Source: Acetobacterium sp965140355 (lineage in GTDB: Bacteria > Bacillota > Clostridia > Eubacteriales > Eubacteriaceae). From it: 64,000 nucleotides of DNA. Every line of letters starts with the position of its first letter. Position 1 is the stretch's first letter. The notes beneath the pieces are model-generated. The model did no database searches, was not told where the DNA came from, and saw nothing but the letters and a program-made list of their open reading frames with translations. Both the position numbers and the translations under genes were made by a program. Shown here in pieces: positions 1 to 11,607 of the stretch. The stretch covers positions 1 to 64,000 of the forward strand of contig OZ223191.1 of the NCBI GenBank assembly GCA_965140355.1, written 5' to 3'.

Positions 1-1291
<1,291 letters not shown>

Positions 1292-1391
1292 GGGAATACA
1301 GGAAGTCATGGTACTATTTTCTTTTGTATGACCATTTGGTTATACAAGACAGAAGCAAAGAGCATAAAACTAAATACGTTTTGATATTTGG

Positions 1392-1467
1392 GGGGGTGTA
1401 GCTCAGTTGGGAGAGCACCTGCCTTGCAAGCAGGGGGTCAGGAGTTCAAGTCTCCTCATCTCCACCA
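1392..1467 (+). tRNA. tRNA-Ala (anticodon TGC)
   Basis: A 76-nt cloverleaf with encoded CCA. The acceptor stem GGGGGTG pairs with CATCTCC, with two G-U pairs. The anticodon loop reads CTTGCAA, giving TGC. It lies in the 16S-23S spacer. Confidence 0.96.
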
Positions 1468-1485
1468 ATTTTAAAACAAACGCAT

Positions 1486-1562
<77 letters not shown>

Positions 1563-1723
1563 TCAAAAAATGAACGCAAGTTCACATATCAAGCGGATCG
1601 TTTGCTGAGGCAAAACGATTAGTCAAATGAAAATTTGAATAAAACATCGATCATTGAAAACAGCATAGTGTATAAAAAAAATTTGAAATACAATTTCTTA
1701 ACACGAAAACGTAACATCAAATA

Positions 1724-4587
<2,864 letters not shown>

Positions 4588-4831
4588 AAGATTTATACAC
4601 TGTGCTGTTTCGAATGATCGATTTGTTCGATTGATTTGTCGGATTTTAGATAGATCATCAAAAACAACTGAATAAACATAGACAAGTAGGAACAAGGATC
4701 ATCAATTGCTGTAAAAATTTTTAAAAAGAAAATGGATAATTTTTACAACAATTGATGGACCATTTAGCCGGGTCAACCGCTAACGCTCCTTTGAACCTAT
4801 TTGTTTTTTAGCAAAAATAAAGCTAAATGAG
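4588..4831. other. 23S-5S spacer
   Basis: A 244-base spacer without tRNA or credible ORF. An inverted repeat around 4710-4752 (TGTAAAAATT with AATTTTTACA) could be a processing stem. Confidence 0.6.
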
Positions 4832-4947
4832 TCTCGCGACGATGGCGGAAGGGCCACACCTGTTCCCATACCGAACACAGAAGTAAAGTCTTCCAGCGCC
4901 GAAAGTACTTGGTGGGTAACTGCCTGGGAGGATAGGACGTTGCGGGA
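4832..4947 (+). rRNA. rrf: 5S ribosomal RNA
   Basis: A 116-nt RNA whose ends pair (TCTCGCGAC with GTTGCGGGA). Internal 5S signatures are present: CCGAACACAGAAGTAAAG, then a GGTGGGTAACTGCCTGGGAG-type loop E/helix IV region. It is followed 12 nt later by tRNA-Asn. Confidence 0.95.
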
Positions 4948-4959
4948 TTTTATAAATAA

Positions 4960-5034
<75 letters not shown>

Positions 5035-5086
5035 TTAAGACAACAAGCGGGTGTGAGACAGAATGCTTCATATCCGCATTTATTAC

Positions 5087-5161
5087 GGCCCCTTGGTCAA
5101 GCGGTTAAGACACCGCCCTTTCACGGCGGTAACAGGAGTTCGAGTCTCCTAGGGGTCACCA
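5087..5161 (+). tRNA. tRNA-Glu (anticodon TTC)
   Basis: A 75-nt cloverleaf with encoded CCA. The acceptor stem GGCCCCT pairs with AGGGGTC and the anticodon loop is CTTTCAC. Confidence 0.96.
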
Positions 5162-5178
5162 GATTTAATTTTTAATGC

Positions 5179-5255
5179 GGCCTGGTAGTTCAGTTGGTTA
5201 GAATGCCAGCCTGTCACGCTGGAGGTCGAGAGTTCGAGTCTCTTCCAGGTCGCCA
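5179..5255 (+). tRNA. tRNA-Asp (anticodon GTC)
   Basis: A 77-nt cloverleaf with encoded CCA. The acceptor stem GGCCTGG pairs with CCAGGTC and the anticodon loop is CTGTCAC. Confidence 0.96.
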
Positions 5256-5333
5256 TTTAAACGCAGTGAATCGCTTAGTTATGTGTAGCGGATTAGCAGT
5301 AATTAATTTAATGAAACAATACTTTATCTTCAA

Positions 5334-5409
5334 GCTGATGTGGCTCAATTGGCAGAGCAGCTGATTTGTAATCAGCAGGTTAACGGTTCAAGTCCGTTCA
5401 TCAGCTCCA
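5334..5409 (+). tRNA. tRNA-Thr (anticodon TGT)
   Basis: A 76-nt cloverleaf with encoded CCA. The acceptor stem GCTGATG pairs with CATCAGC and the anticodon loop is TTTGTAA. Confidence 0.96.
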
Positions 5410-5430
5410 TTTTTTTGTCAAAAATTGTTT

Positions 5431-5515
5431 GGGAGAATGCCCGAGTGGCTAAAGGGGGCGGACTGTAAATCCGTTGACAACGTCTACGATGGTTCGAATC
5501 CATCTTCTCCCACCA
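5431..5515 (+). tRNA. tRNA-Tyr (anticodon GTA)
   Basis: An 85-nt class II tRNA with a long variable arm. The acceptor stem GGGAGAA pairs with TTCTCCC, the anticodon loop is CTGTAAA and CCA is encoded. Confidence 0.96.
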
Positions 5516-5524
5516 ATATTTTTT

Positions 5525-5619
5525 AGTGAATCGCTTAGTCAGGCAAACGAGTGGATTACACAAATCGATGAAGACAAACAAAACTAAATAATTATCATGA
5601 CCCATTAGCTCAGTTGGTA
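5525..5619 (+). repeat. Direct repeat copy 1, about 95 bp
   Basis: This segment is nearly the same as 5667-5760. It starts at AGTGAATCGCTTAGT, runs through a shared spacer and ends inside the D-arm of tRNA-Lys. The copies differ at only a few bases (for example TTAGTCAGG versus TTAGTTAGG, plus a small indel near the end of the spacer). The 15-base opening motif also occurs a third time at 5265, where the following sequence differs. Confidence 0.9.
5599..5619 (+). pseudogene. Truncated tRNA-Lys fragment
   Basis: These 21 bases equal the first 21 bases of the intact tRNA-Lys at 5740 (acceptor strand and D-arm). The sequence then diverges, so no anticodon or T-arm exists. It is a remnant of the duplication that made the 5525 and 5667 repeats. 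Confidence 0.88.
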
Positions 5620-5666
5620 TAAGCAGAGAACCAAAAATGCACGAATGAAATGAGTGAACATTTTTG

Positions 5667-5760
5667 AGTGAATCGCTTAGTTAGGCAAACGAGTGGATTA
5701 CACAAACAGATGAAGACAAACAAAACTAAATATTATCATGACCCATTAGCTCAGTTGGTA
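5667..5760 (+). repeat. Direct repeat copy 2, leading into the intact tRNA-Lys
   Basis: The second copy of the 95-bp unit at 5525. It continues into the complete tRNA-Lys. The 47 bases between the two copies (5620-5666) show no similarity to tRNA. Confidence 0.9.
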
Positions 5761-5815
5761 GAGCATCTGACTTTTAATCAGGGTGTCGGGCGTTCAAGTC
5801 GCCCATGGGTCACCA
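5740..5815 (+). tRNA. tRNA-Lys (anticodon TTT)
   Basis: A 76-nt cloverleaf with encoded CCA. The acceptor stem GACCCAT pairs with ATGGGTC and the anticodon loop is CTTTTAA. It is the last gene of the rRNA/tRNA cluster, with a terminator right after it. Confidence 0.97.
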
Positions 5816-5828
5816 ATTTTACATTAAA

Positions 5829-5858
5829 AAACCGCTATTTGTAGCGGTTTATTTTTTT
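5829..5858. terminator. Bidirectional terminator of the rRNA/tRNA operon
   Basis: AAACCGCTA (5829-5837) pairs with TAGCGGTTT (5842-5850). A T-rich tail follows on the plus strand, and an A-run before it gives a T-run on the minus strand. It can therefore also end the minus-strand gene at 5902-6558. Confidence 0.9.
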
Positions 5859-5901
5859 ACTATTAATTCTCTTAAATCACATAACTGACATTAGACAGGC
5901 A

Positions 5902-6558
5902 TTACTTACTAGGCACTAATTTAATCGTCAGGTCAGAAACGGTGAGCGTTGTGTCAGCTGGCAACTCCAGGTTTTTAAATTCTCGGGCAGATAAAGCGTC
6001 AAAACCCATTTGTTCAGCTAACCCTTTATTGAAAAGATTTGATGAACTGACAATGCCAAACCCATCCATCCAAACGACATCATAGATGCCTTCATCAAAA
6101 TCCTGGCCTGATTTATATAAACCCGAAGAAAGGATTATTGCTTTTTGAGCCGGATTTTCGCGAAGATGCATATCTTTAAGATTGCCGGTTTCCGTTGAAA
6201 TTTTAACGACTAAATTTCCTGTTATTGTCAGGACCGTATTTTCGGGTAATTGAACGTTTGTAATGGAAGTTTTTATACTATCTAAAGAAAGATCGCTGCG
6301 ACCATTAATTGCCCCGGAAAAAAACTTGTTGGATGACGTTTTACCAATACCGGATAAATGTGAAATAGAATAGGTACCCGGGGGAATATCGATTCCAGCC
6401 GTATAATGGCCAGCTGATAATGTTGTTTCATAAACATCAGTGCCTTTTCCGGGACTATTTAAATATTTCGTAATACTCAAAAAATTTTTATCGATGGCAG
6501 TCGTTAAAATCAATCCAGAAACTAACAAACCAATCAGAAATAATACTAATTTTTTCAT
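5902..6558 (-). CDS. Secreted or membrane-anchored protein with two internal repeats, function unknown
   Basis: A 218-residue protein that begins with a hydrophobic signal/anchor segment (MKKLVLFLIGLLVSGLILTT), so it is probably outside the membrane. Two related modules follow, each with a G-x-Y-x-(A/S)-G-x-D pattern and then a G-x-Y: 'GHYTAGIDIPPGTYSI' in the first half and 'GLYKSGQDFDEGIYDV' in the second. Each is followed by a G-(I/F)-G-x-x-S-S-(S)-N-(L/K)-F stretch, so the gene looks like an ancient internal duplication. I chose ATG at 6558 because AAAGGTG lies 9 bases upstream; a GTG at 6570 has no proper ribosome site. It stands alone, convergent with the tRNA cluster. I do not recognise the family with confidence. 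Confidence 0.8.
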   Translation of the reverse strand: MKKLVLFLIGLLVSGLILTTAIDKNFLSITKYLNSPGKGTDVYETTLSAGHYTAGIDIPPGTYSISHLSGIGKTSSNKFFSGAINGRSDLSLDSIKTSITNVQLPENTVLTITGNLVVKISTETGNLKDMHLRENPAQKAIILSSGLYKSGQDFDEGIYDVVWMDGFGIVSSSNLFNKGLAEQMGFDALSAREFKNLELPADTTLTVSDLTIKLVPSK

Positions 6559-6717
6559 CTGTATAGACACCTTTATTAATAAACATAATCAAATCATTTT
6601 GGTAGTACTAGTATATGATGTTTTAGCGCTTCGGTCAAAAGAAAAATTGATACCCATCTCATCACGGAGGCGTTATTGTGATTTTTAATAAAAACGATTG
6701 TCATTTTTTCATGATAA

Positions 6718-6944
6718 AGGACCTTCGATAAACGAAAGATCCTCAGACTGTCAAAAAGATAACCTAGTACCGACAATTGTTCGATCATGTTGCGTGCCTC
6801 AAGGCGAACAGTTGTAGCGAAAAGGCTATTTTTAGTCAAAGCTATAATTGCAACTGTCCAAATTGTGTGCATACAACCGATCAACAATTGATCGGTACGG
6901 TCGTTTATTGACAACCTCAGGACATTCGATAAATGAAAGGTCCT
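6718..6944 (-). repeat. Candidate small palindromic element between two terminator-like hairpins (copy 1)
   Basis: Read on the minus strand (downstream of csoR), a 26-base hairpin (6919-6944) is followed by a 175-bp insert (6744-6918), then by a second copy of the hairpin (6718-6743) with four differences. The insert begins GAGGTTG and ends with GTCTGAG-like sequence. It is an imperfect palindrome bounded by GTACCGATCAATTG and CAATTGTCGGTAC (6767-6898). The same end sequences and layout recur at 18771-18954 around a different hairpin, which argues for a family of small non-autonomous elements or structured RNAs. It carries no ORF. See findings. Confidence 0.6.
6919..6944 (-). terminator. Hairpin just after csoR
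   Basis: On the minus strand AGGACCTTTCA pairs imperfectly with CGAATGTCCT around a TTTAT loop, 12 bases beyond the csoR stop. It lacks a long T-run, so termination strength is uncertain. It is the first of the two hairpin copies that flank the element. Confidence 0.5.
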
Positions 6945-6955
6945 TTTGTGCGGTC

Positions 6956-7222
6956 TTAACGATAATATTTATCCAAAACAAGCATGATTTCATCAATCTT
7001 GTCTTCACCATTGCCTTTTTCAAAAGCGTCTTTAACACATGAATTCATGTGCTTTTTTAAAATTTCCAGATTTGTTTTCTTCAATAACGCCTGAACTGCA
7101 AGAATTTGTTTAGAGATATCAATACAATACCGATCATTTTCCAGCATTTTGATAATACCATCAATTTGTCCGCGAGCAGTTTTAAGGAGATTAAGTTCGA
7201 TGGAACGATCTTTTGTTTCCAT
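6956..7222 (-). CDS. csoR: CsoR-family copper-sensing transcriptional repressor
   Basis: An 88-residue all-helical DUF156/CsoR protein. The three copper ligands of the family are visible as Cys33 (RYCIDIS), His58 and Cys62 (KKHMNSC), the C-H-C set that distinguishes Cu(I) sensors from formaldehyde or sulfide sensors. In the known mechanism the apo-protein binds DNA and Cu(I) releases it. The gene starts 3 bases after the copA stop, so it is translated from the same mRNA as copA and would regulate its own operon. A GC-rich interrupted palindrome between the copA promoter and its ribosome site is the likely operator. Length is typical. Confidence 0.93.
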   Translation of the reverse strand: METKDRSIELNLLKTARGQIDGIIKMLENDRYCIDISKQILAVQALLKKTNLEILKKHMNSCVKDAFEKGNGEDKIDEIMLVLDKYYR

Positions 7223-7225
7223 AAA

Positions 7226-7438
7226 TTACTTAGTGATCTGAGAAGCCGGATAACCTGCTTCGGTTAAAGCGACGATAACACTATTGACATCGACGGCTTC
7301 ACTCGCCGTAAAACTTGCCTGACCATCTTCAAGGGATACAAAAACCCCTTCAATTCCATCGAATCCATTTAAAATCCCCTCAACGCGTTTAACACAGTGT
7401 TGACAACTCATATCACTTACTTTTAATGTTTGTTTCAT
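7226..7438 (-). CDS. copZ: Possible internal start giving a free CopZ-like copper chaperone
   Basis: Within the copA frame, an ATG at 7438 would start a 70-residue protein that is the size and shape of CopZ, with the metal motif SDMSCQHC and a ferredoxin-like betaalphabeta pattern. The sequence GAAAGAAGGAAAAAAA just before it contains AAGGA 7 bases from the ATG, a good ribosome site in the middle of a coding region. The reading frame is open through the junction, so both a fused and a free form can be made. An A8 run at the junction could also allow slippage. Whether the free form is produced cannot be told from sequence. Confidence 0.5.
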   Translation of the reverse strand: MKQTLKVSDMSCQHCVKRVEGILNGFDGIEGVFVSLEDGQASFTASEAVDVNSVIVALTEAGYPASQITK

Positions 7439-9814
7439 TTTTTTTCCTTCTTTCTCATTATTTATTATTGTTGTTGGCAGCTCGGTGGGACTAATATTTT
7501 CATTATAATTTAACTGATCAACAGCCAAAATCTTGGTTTTAAAGGTTTTTAATGACAGCGCATTAAGGACAACTGAAACCGAACTCAAACTCATTGCTCC
7601 GGCGGCAAACATAGGATTTAATTTTAATCCAAACGGAATAAATAATAAACCGGCGGCAATTGGAATGCCGATCACATTATAAATAAAAGCCCAGAATAGG
7701 TTTTGTTTGATATTTCGTAATGTCGCTTTACTTAACTGGATAGCCGAAACGATATTCATTAAATCATTTCGCATGAGGATAACATCAGCTGATTCAATGG
7801 CAACATCAGTACCATTTCCAATCGCGATGCCAACATCACTTTGGGCTAATGCAGGCGCGTCGTTAATGCCGTCTCCTACCATAATTACCTGATGACCTTG
7901 TGATTGTAACGTTTTAATCATTGCTGATTTTTCATGGGGCAAAATATTGGCAATGACGTTTTCAATGTTGACTAATTTTCCAATTGCTTTTGCCGTTCGT
8001 TCATTGTCACCAGTTAGCATATATACGTCGATGCCCATTGCCCGCAGTTGTGAAATGGCCTGATGGCTATTTTCCTTGATCGTATCGGCAACGGCGATAA
8101 TACCGCGAACCGCGTGATCCCAACCAATTAATAGCGGTGTTTTACCAGAATCTGATAAGCGTAAATAATCAGCCATAACTGGCTCCAGCGAAATATTTTC
8201 AAGCTCCATAAGTTTAGTATTACCAATAAAGATTTCGCGGTCTTCAATCTGGCCCTGGATACCTAAACCAGAACGTGAATCAAAATGAGTGACATCATAA
8301 AGCGTTAAGTCTAATTCGGCTGTTTTAGTTATGATTGCCTCGCTGAGTGGATGTTCCGATTTTTGCTCCAGGGAAGCGGTCATCCGCAGTAATTCATTTT
8401 GATTAAGGTTGGTATCAGATAGAATGATGTCCGTGATGGCCGGTGAACCATTGGTCAGAGTACCGGTTTTGTCAAAAACGATCGCATTCGATTTACCCAA
8501 TACTTCTAAAGCAGGCCCATTTTTGAATAAAATGCCTTTTTCAGCGCCTTTTCCGGTTCCCACCATAATAGCAGTGGGGGTGGCAAGTCCCAAGGCACAG
8601 GGGCAGGAAATGACTAATACGGATATGGCAGCCGAAAGCGCAAAGGATAAATCATAACCTGACAGCATCCAGATCACAAAGGTCAGTGCTGAGAGGCTCA
8701 TGACAACAGGGACAAAGTAGCGACTGATTTCATCCGCAATTCTGGCAATCGGCGCTTTGGAAGATTGTGCTTCTTCAACCAGTTGGATAATTTTACTTAG
8801 CGTTGTATCTTGTCCTATTTTTGTCGCTTTAAACTCGAATGAACCGGTTTTATTCATACTGCCAGAAATAACAAAATCACCAGCAGTTTTTTCAATTGGT
8901 AAACTTTCGCCCGTCAGCAGCGATTCATCGACACTGGAATGACCATTTAATAGCTCACCATCGACAGGAATCCGTTCTCCGGGGCGGATAATGACAACAT
9001 CATTAATGTTTACTTCGTCGATTGAAATTTCGACTTCAACGCCATTTCGTAAAATGCGAGCATTTTCAGGAACAAGCGCAATGAGTTTCTCAATGGCCTG
9101 AGATGTTTTCCCTTTAGCTTTTGTTTCAAGTGACTTTCCAAGGGTAATTAGTACTAATATAACGGTCGTTGATTCAAAATAAAGTTCATGAGCGTAATGA
9201 TGGATTAGTTCAGAATCATTATATGAGAATCCATAAGCAAGAATGAAAAGAACAATAACCCCATAAAAAAACGAAGCGGTGGTACCAACTGCAACGAGCG
9301 AATCCATATTGGGAATACGCTTCCATAAAGCTTTAAAACCATTGACATAAAAATGACGACAAATATAAATAACGGGTAATGTCAGAAACATTTGAGTAAG
9401 GGCATTGATTAAAATATTTTGTTCGCCAGCCAAAAACGAAGGAATTGGTAAATTAATCATTGGTGCCATAGCCAGATAAAATAGTGGCAGCGTAAAAATC
9501 AGCGAGATAATCAAGCGATGGTTGACTTCGTCAATTTGTTCTTGATAACTTGGTTTAGAATGTGATTTTTCAGAAACTTTTGTCTGAGTATTCAAATCAT
9601 TATTAATTAATTCCGCGCCATATCCAAGCGCTTCAATCGTTTTTATGATGTCGGGAATCGGGGTAAGAGTGAGATCGTGTAGAACAATTAGATTTTCGGT
9701 TGAAAAGTTAATTACGGCCGATTCAACACCATTTAGCTGGCCGACTTTACGCTCAATGGCACTGGCGCAAGCAGTGCAAGTCATACCACTAATATTAAAC
9801 TGTGTTTTATCCAT
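7226..9814 (-). CDS. copA: Cu(I)-exporting P1B-type ATPase with a C-terminal CopZ-like domain
   Basis: An 862-residue copper-transporting ATPase. The order is: N-terminal heavy-metal domain with GMTCTAC (Cys13, Cys16), membrane helices, A-domain with LLTGES, the metal-site motif CPCALG (about residue 403), the phosphorylation site DKTGTLTNG (about 447), HP in SEHPLSEAI, MVGDGINDAPAL, and the last helices with the N..MSLSSVSVV pattern. The usual enzyme would end near 'LNALSLKTF'. Here a linker of about 35 residues leads to a second metal-binding domain with MSCQHC (from about residue 793). It exports Cu(I) from the cytoplasm. The ATG at 9814 has a strong AGGAGG upstream. csoR follows in the same operon. 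The C-terminal domain has its own start signals (see next entry). Confidence 0.95.
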   Translation of the reverse strand: MDKTQFNISGMTCTACASAIERKVGQLNGVESAVINFSTENLIVLHDLTLTPIPDIIKTIEALGYGAELINNDLNTQTKVSEKSHSKPSYQEQIDEVNHRLIISLIFTLPLFYLAMAPMINLPIPSFLAGEQNILINALTQMFLTLPVIYICRHFYVNGFKALWKRIPNMDSLVAVGTTASFFYGVIVLFILAYGFSYNDSELIHHYAHELYFESTTVILVLITLGKSLETKAKGKTSQAIEKLIALVPENARILRNGVEVEISIDEVNINDVVIIRPGERIPVDGELLNGHSSVDESLLTGESLPIEKTAGDFVISGSMNKTGSFEFKATKIGQDTTLSKIIQLVEEAQSSKAPIARIADEISRYFVPVVMSLSALTFVIWMLSGYDLSFALSAAISVLVISCPCALGLATPTAIMVGTGKGAEKGILFKNGPALEVLGKSNAIVFDKTGTLTNGSPAITDIILSDTNLNQNELLRMTASLEQKSEHPLSEAIITKTAELDLTLYDVTHFDSRSGLGIQGQIEDREIFIGNTKLMELENISLEPVMADYLRLSDSGKTPLLIGWDHAVRGIIAVADTIKENSHQAISQLRAMGIDVYMLTGDNERTAKAIGKLVNIENVIANILPHEKSAMIKTLQSQGHQVIMVGDGINDAPALAQSDVGIAIGNGTDVAIESADVILMRNDLMNIVSAIQLSKATLRNIKQNLFWAFIYNVIGIPIAAGLLFIPFGLKLNPMFAAGAMSLSSVSVVLNALSLKTFKTKILAVDQLNYNENISPTELPTTIINNEKEGKKMKQTLKVSDMSCQHCVKRVEGILNGFDGIEGVFVSLEDGQASFTASEAVDVNSVIVALTEAGYPASQITK

Positions 9815-9832
9815 GAGAAACCTCCTTGCAAC

Positions 9833-9892
9833 ACCCCTAGTGGGGAGGGGGTGATATGTTCATATAGTATACCTTCTTTTAAAAAAAGTCAA
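9833..9892 (-). promoter_or_regulatory. copA-csoR promoter with candidate CsoR operator
   Basis: On the minus strand TTGACT (9887-9892) and TATACT (9866-9871) form -35 and -10 elements 15 bases apart; shifting the -10 to TACTAT gives 17. Downstream, the GC-rich interrupted palindrome CACCCCCTCCCCACTAGGGGTG (about 9833-9855) has the C-tract/G-tract form of CsoR operators and covers the start of transcription. Confidence 0.6.
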
Positions 9893-9967
9893 GTTGGTCG
9901 CAAAGAAATTATTAAGAAATGAGCATTTTAGCGAAATTTGTAATCGGTTGCTAGAAAAAAATACATA

Positions 9968-9995
9968 TTGCTATCATTTTTTAAAGTGCTATAAT
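9968..9995 (+). promoter_or_regulatory. Promoter of the V/A-type ATPase operon
   Basis: TTGCTA (9968-9973) and TATAAT (9990-9995) are 16 bases apart, about 70 bases before the first gene of the operon. Confidence 0.7.
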
Positions 9996-10064
9996 GAAAA
10001 AAAGAATTAATGATTATATTAATAGGAAGAGATTGGTCAAAATAAAACAGAAGGGAGAAAGACT

Positions 10065-10415
10065 ATGTTACATAGTGAAGATGCTGATATTAATTTGGTC
10101 ATCAGACAAGTTATTGATCTGGATTCGAAAGCCGTGCGCATTAAAAAAAATGTCGTACAACGAGCTGATCGAATTTTAAGTCAAACAAAAAATAATATTA
10201 AAGAGAAAGAAAAAATTGAACTGGATAGTGTCCAGGAACTCGCCAAAAAGAATTATCAAACAGAGATCACTAAAGCGAAAGAAGAGCGCCAAAGCATCAT
10301 TAATTCGATGGAGCAGGAATTATCTAAAATTCGGTGTAGATATGATGAAAAAAAAGAAGAGAAAGCGATCGAAGTTTTGGAAAAACTATTTAAATCATCG
10401 GGAAAGAATCATTGA
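10065..10415 (+). CDS. V/A-type ATPase peripheral-stalk subunit (G/H-like)
   Basis: A 116-residue, highly charged protein that is almost entirely coiled coil, rich in Lys, Glu and Gln with no hydrophobic core. It is the first gene of the ATPase operon, the place where the small stalk subunit (AhaH, or NtpF in Enterococcus) is found. Its partner would be subunit E (14344-14961), with which it forms the peripheral stalk that holds the catalytic head against rotation. Sequence alone cannot separate it from other coiled coils; position and length decide the call. The ATG is preceded by GGGAG. A small hairpin (10434-10456) lies after the stop and may tune expression of the next gene. Confidence 0.75.
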   Translation: MLHSEDADINLVIRQVIDLDSKAVRIKKNVVQRADRILSQTKNNIKEKEKIELDSVQELAKKNYQTEITKAKEERQSIINSMEQELSKIRCRYDEKKEEKAIEVLEKLFKSSGKNH

Positions 10416-10540
10416 CCGGCAAAAAGAAAATAGCTAAATAAGTGTTGTTTATTTAGTAATTATCCGGTAACCGATAAAAAAGGCGCTGCTTGTTTTTATG
10501 GTTTTCCTATCTAAAATTTTAGAGAAAAGTGTGAGAGTGA

Positions 10541-11587
10541 ATGTCGAAAACTAAACATGCATGTATAAGTACAAAAGCCCTTGCTATGAGCGCTCGAAAA
10601 ATTAGTGAAAGTGATTATCTTGAGTTGATCAAGGCAAAAGGCTTAAAAGAAGTATTTTTATATTTAAGAGATAACACCTATTATGGTGAGTTCTTAAAGA
10701 AAATGGATCCTGAAGACCTCCATCGAACCGAAATCGAAGCGCATTTAAATGATTTGAAAGTGCATGAAATTGAGAAATTGATGCACTATCTGACAGGTGT
10801 AGAAAAAACATTTTTTCAGATCTTTTTAGTTCGTCTGGAAGTCGAATCATTGCGGATACTAATTCGGGGGATCGCAAGAAATGATAACTTAGAATCATTG
10901 AAGAATCTGATTGTATATTCAGAAAAAAACACAAAAGTACCCTTTGAACGATTGTATCGTGCAAAGGATTGGGAAGATTTTAAAAAGTTGCTCATGGGCA
11001 CGGATTATTATCGTGTTCTTGAAATATATAAAGATGTTAAGGTTGATCAGGATTTAGCGATGGTTGAGAAAAACTTGGATCGCTATTACTACGATCTGTT
11101 AAAGAATCGGTTGCATAAATTGGATCGGAGGGAGAATCGAAGCTTAATTGATTTGCAACTTCGAAATTATGATTTATTAAACCTCATCTGGATTTATCGT
11201 GGTAAAAAGTTTTATAACTTATCTCGGGAAGAGTTGATTGCCTATTCTTTAAGAGGAGGCTTGGAACTTAATGATCAACGTTTATTAAAACTGATCGATG
11301 CAAAAAATCTTGAAGAAATGAAGAGCTTATTGGTTAATTCGGAATATGTATTTCTTTTTAATCATACCAAAACCATCGATTTATTTATGGAAAGGCGACG
11401 CGAAAGATATCTTTATTATCAGAATTTAAAACTTTTCGGTGACAATGATAGTGGTCTGGGGAGAGTGGCAGCATACGTTCGCTTGTTAGATTTCGAAATC
11501 GAAGATATTACTTCGATTATTGAAAGTAAGCGTTATCGTATGAGTCCAGATGAAACAAAAAATTATTTAATCAGACCCATTGATTAG
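10541..11587 (+). CDS. ntpC: V/A-type ATPase subunit C
   Basis: A 348-residue, largely helical protein of the AhaC/NtpC/VMA6 family. It forms the funnel that links the central rotor axle to the membrane K-ring. Typical segments are the N-terminal 'YISTKALAMSARKI'-like start, the internal repeats with Y-Y-x-x-L and LR-I-rich helices ('FFQIFLVRLEVESLRILIRG') and the C-terminal VRLLDFEIEDITSIIE segment. Length is close to the 320-350 residues usual for the family. It lies 125 bases after the stalk gene and 20 before subunit I, as in other clostridial V/A operons. Confidence 0.93.
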   Translation: MSKTKHACISTKALAMSARKISESDYLELIKAKGLKEVFLYLRDNTYYGEFLKKMDPEDLHRTEIEAHLNDLKVHEIEKLMHYLTGVEKTFFQIFLVRLEVESLRILIRGIARNDNLESLKNLIVYSEKNTKVPFERLYRAKDWEDFKKLLMGTDYYRVLEIYKDVKVDQDLAMVEKNLDRYYYDLLKNRLHKLDRRENRSLIDLQLRNYDLLNLIWIYRGKKFYNLSREELIAYSLRGGLELNDQRLLKLIDAKNLEEMKSLLVNSEYVFLFNHTKTIDLFMERRRERYLYYQNLKLFGDNDSGLGRVAAYVRLLDFEIEDITSIIESKRYRMSPDETKNYLIRPID

Positions 11588-11607
11588 GGTGTGAAAGGGA
11601 GTATCCG

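Larger units (their letters stand above)
6559..6955. other. Intergenic region mostly filled by a palindromic element
   Basis: These 397 bases hold no credible gene. Short ORFs on both strands (for example 6594-6914 minus) only translate the imperfect inverted repeat at 6718-6944, which is described separately. The promoter of the 5902-6558 gene should lie between 6559 and 6717. Confidence 0.6.

Noticed and set aside
6594..6914. 106-residue minus-strand ORF and its plus-strand mirror at 6848-7042
   Set aside because: The frames run through the imperfect palindrome and have no ribosome site or domain.
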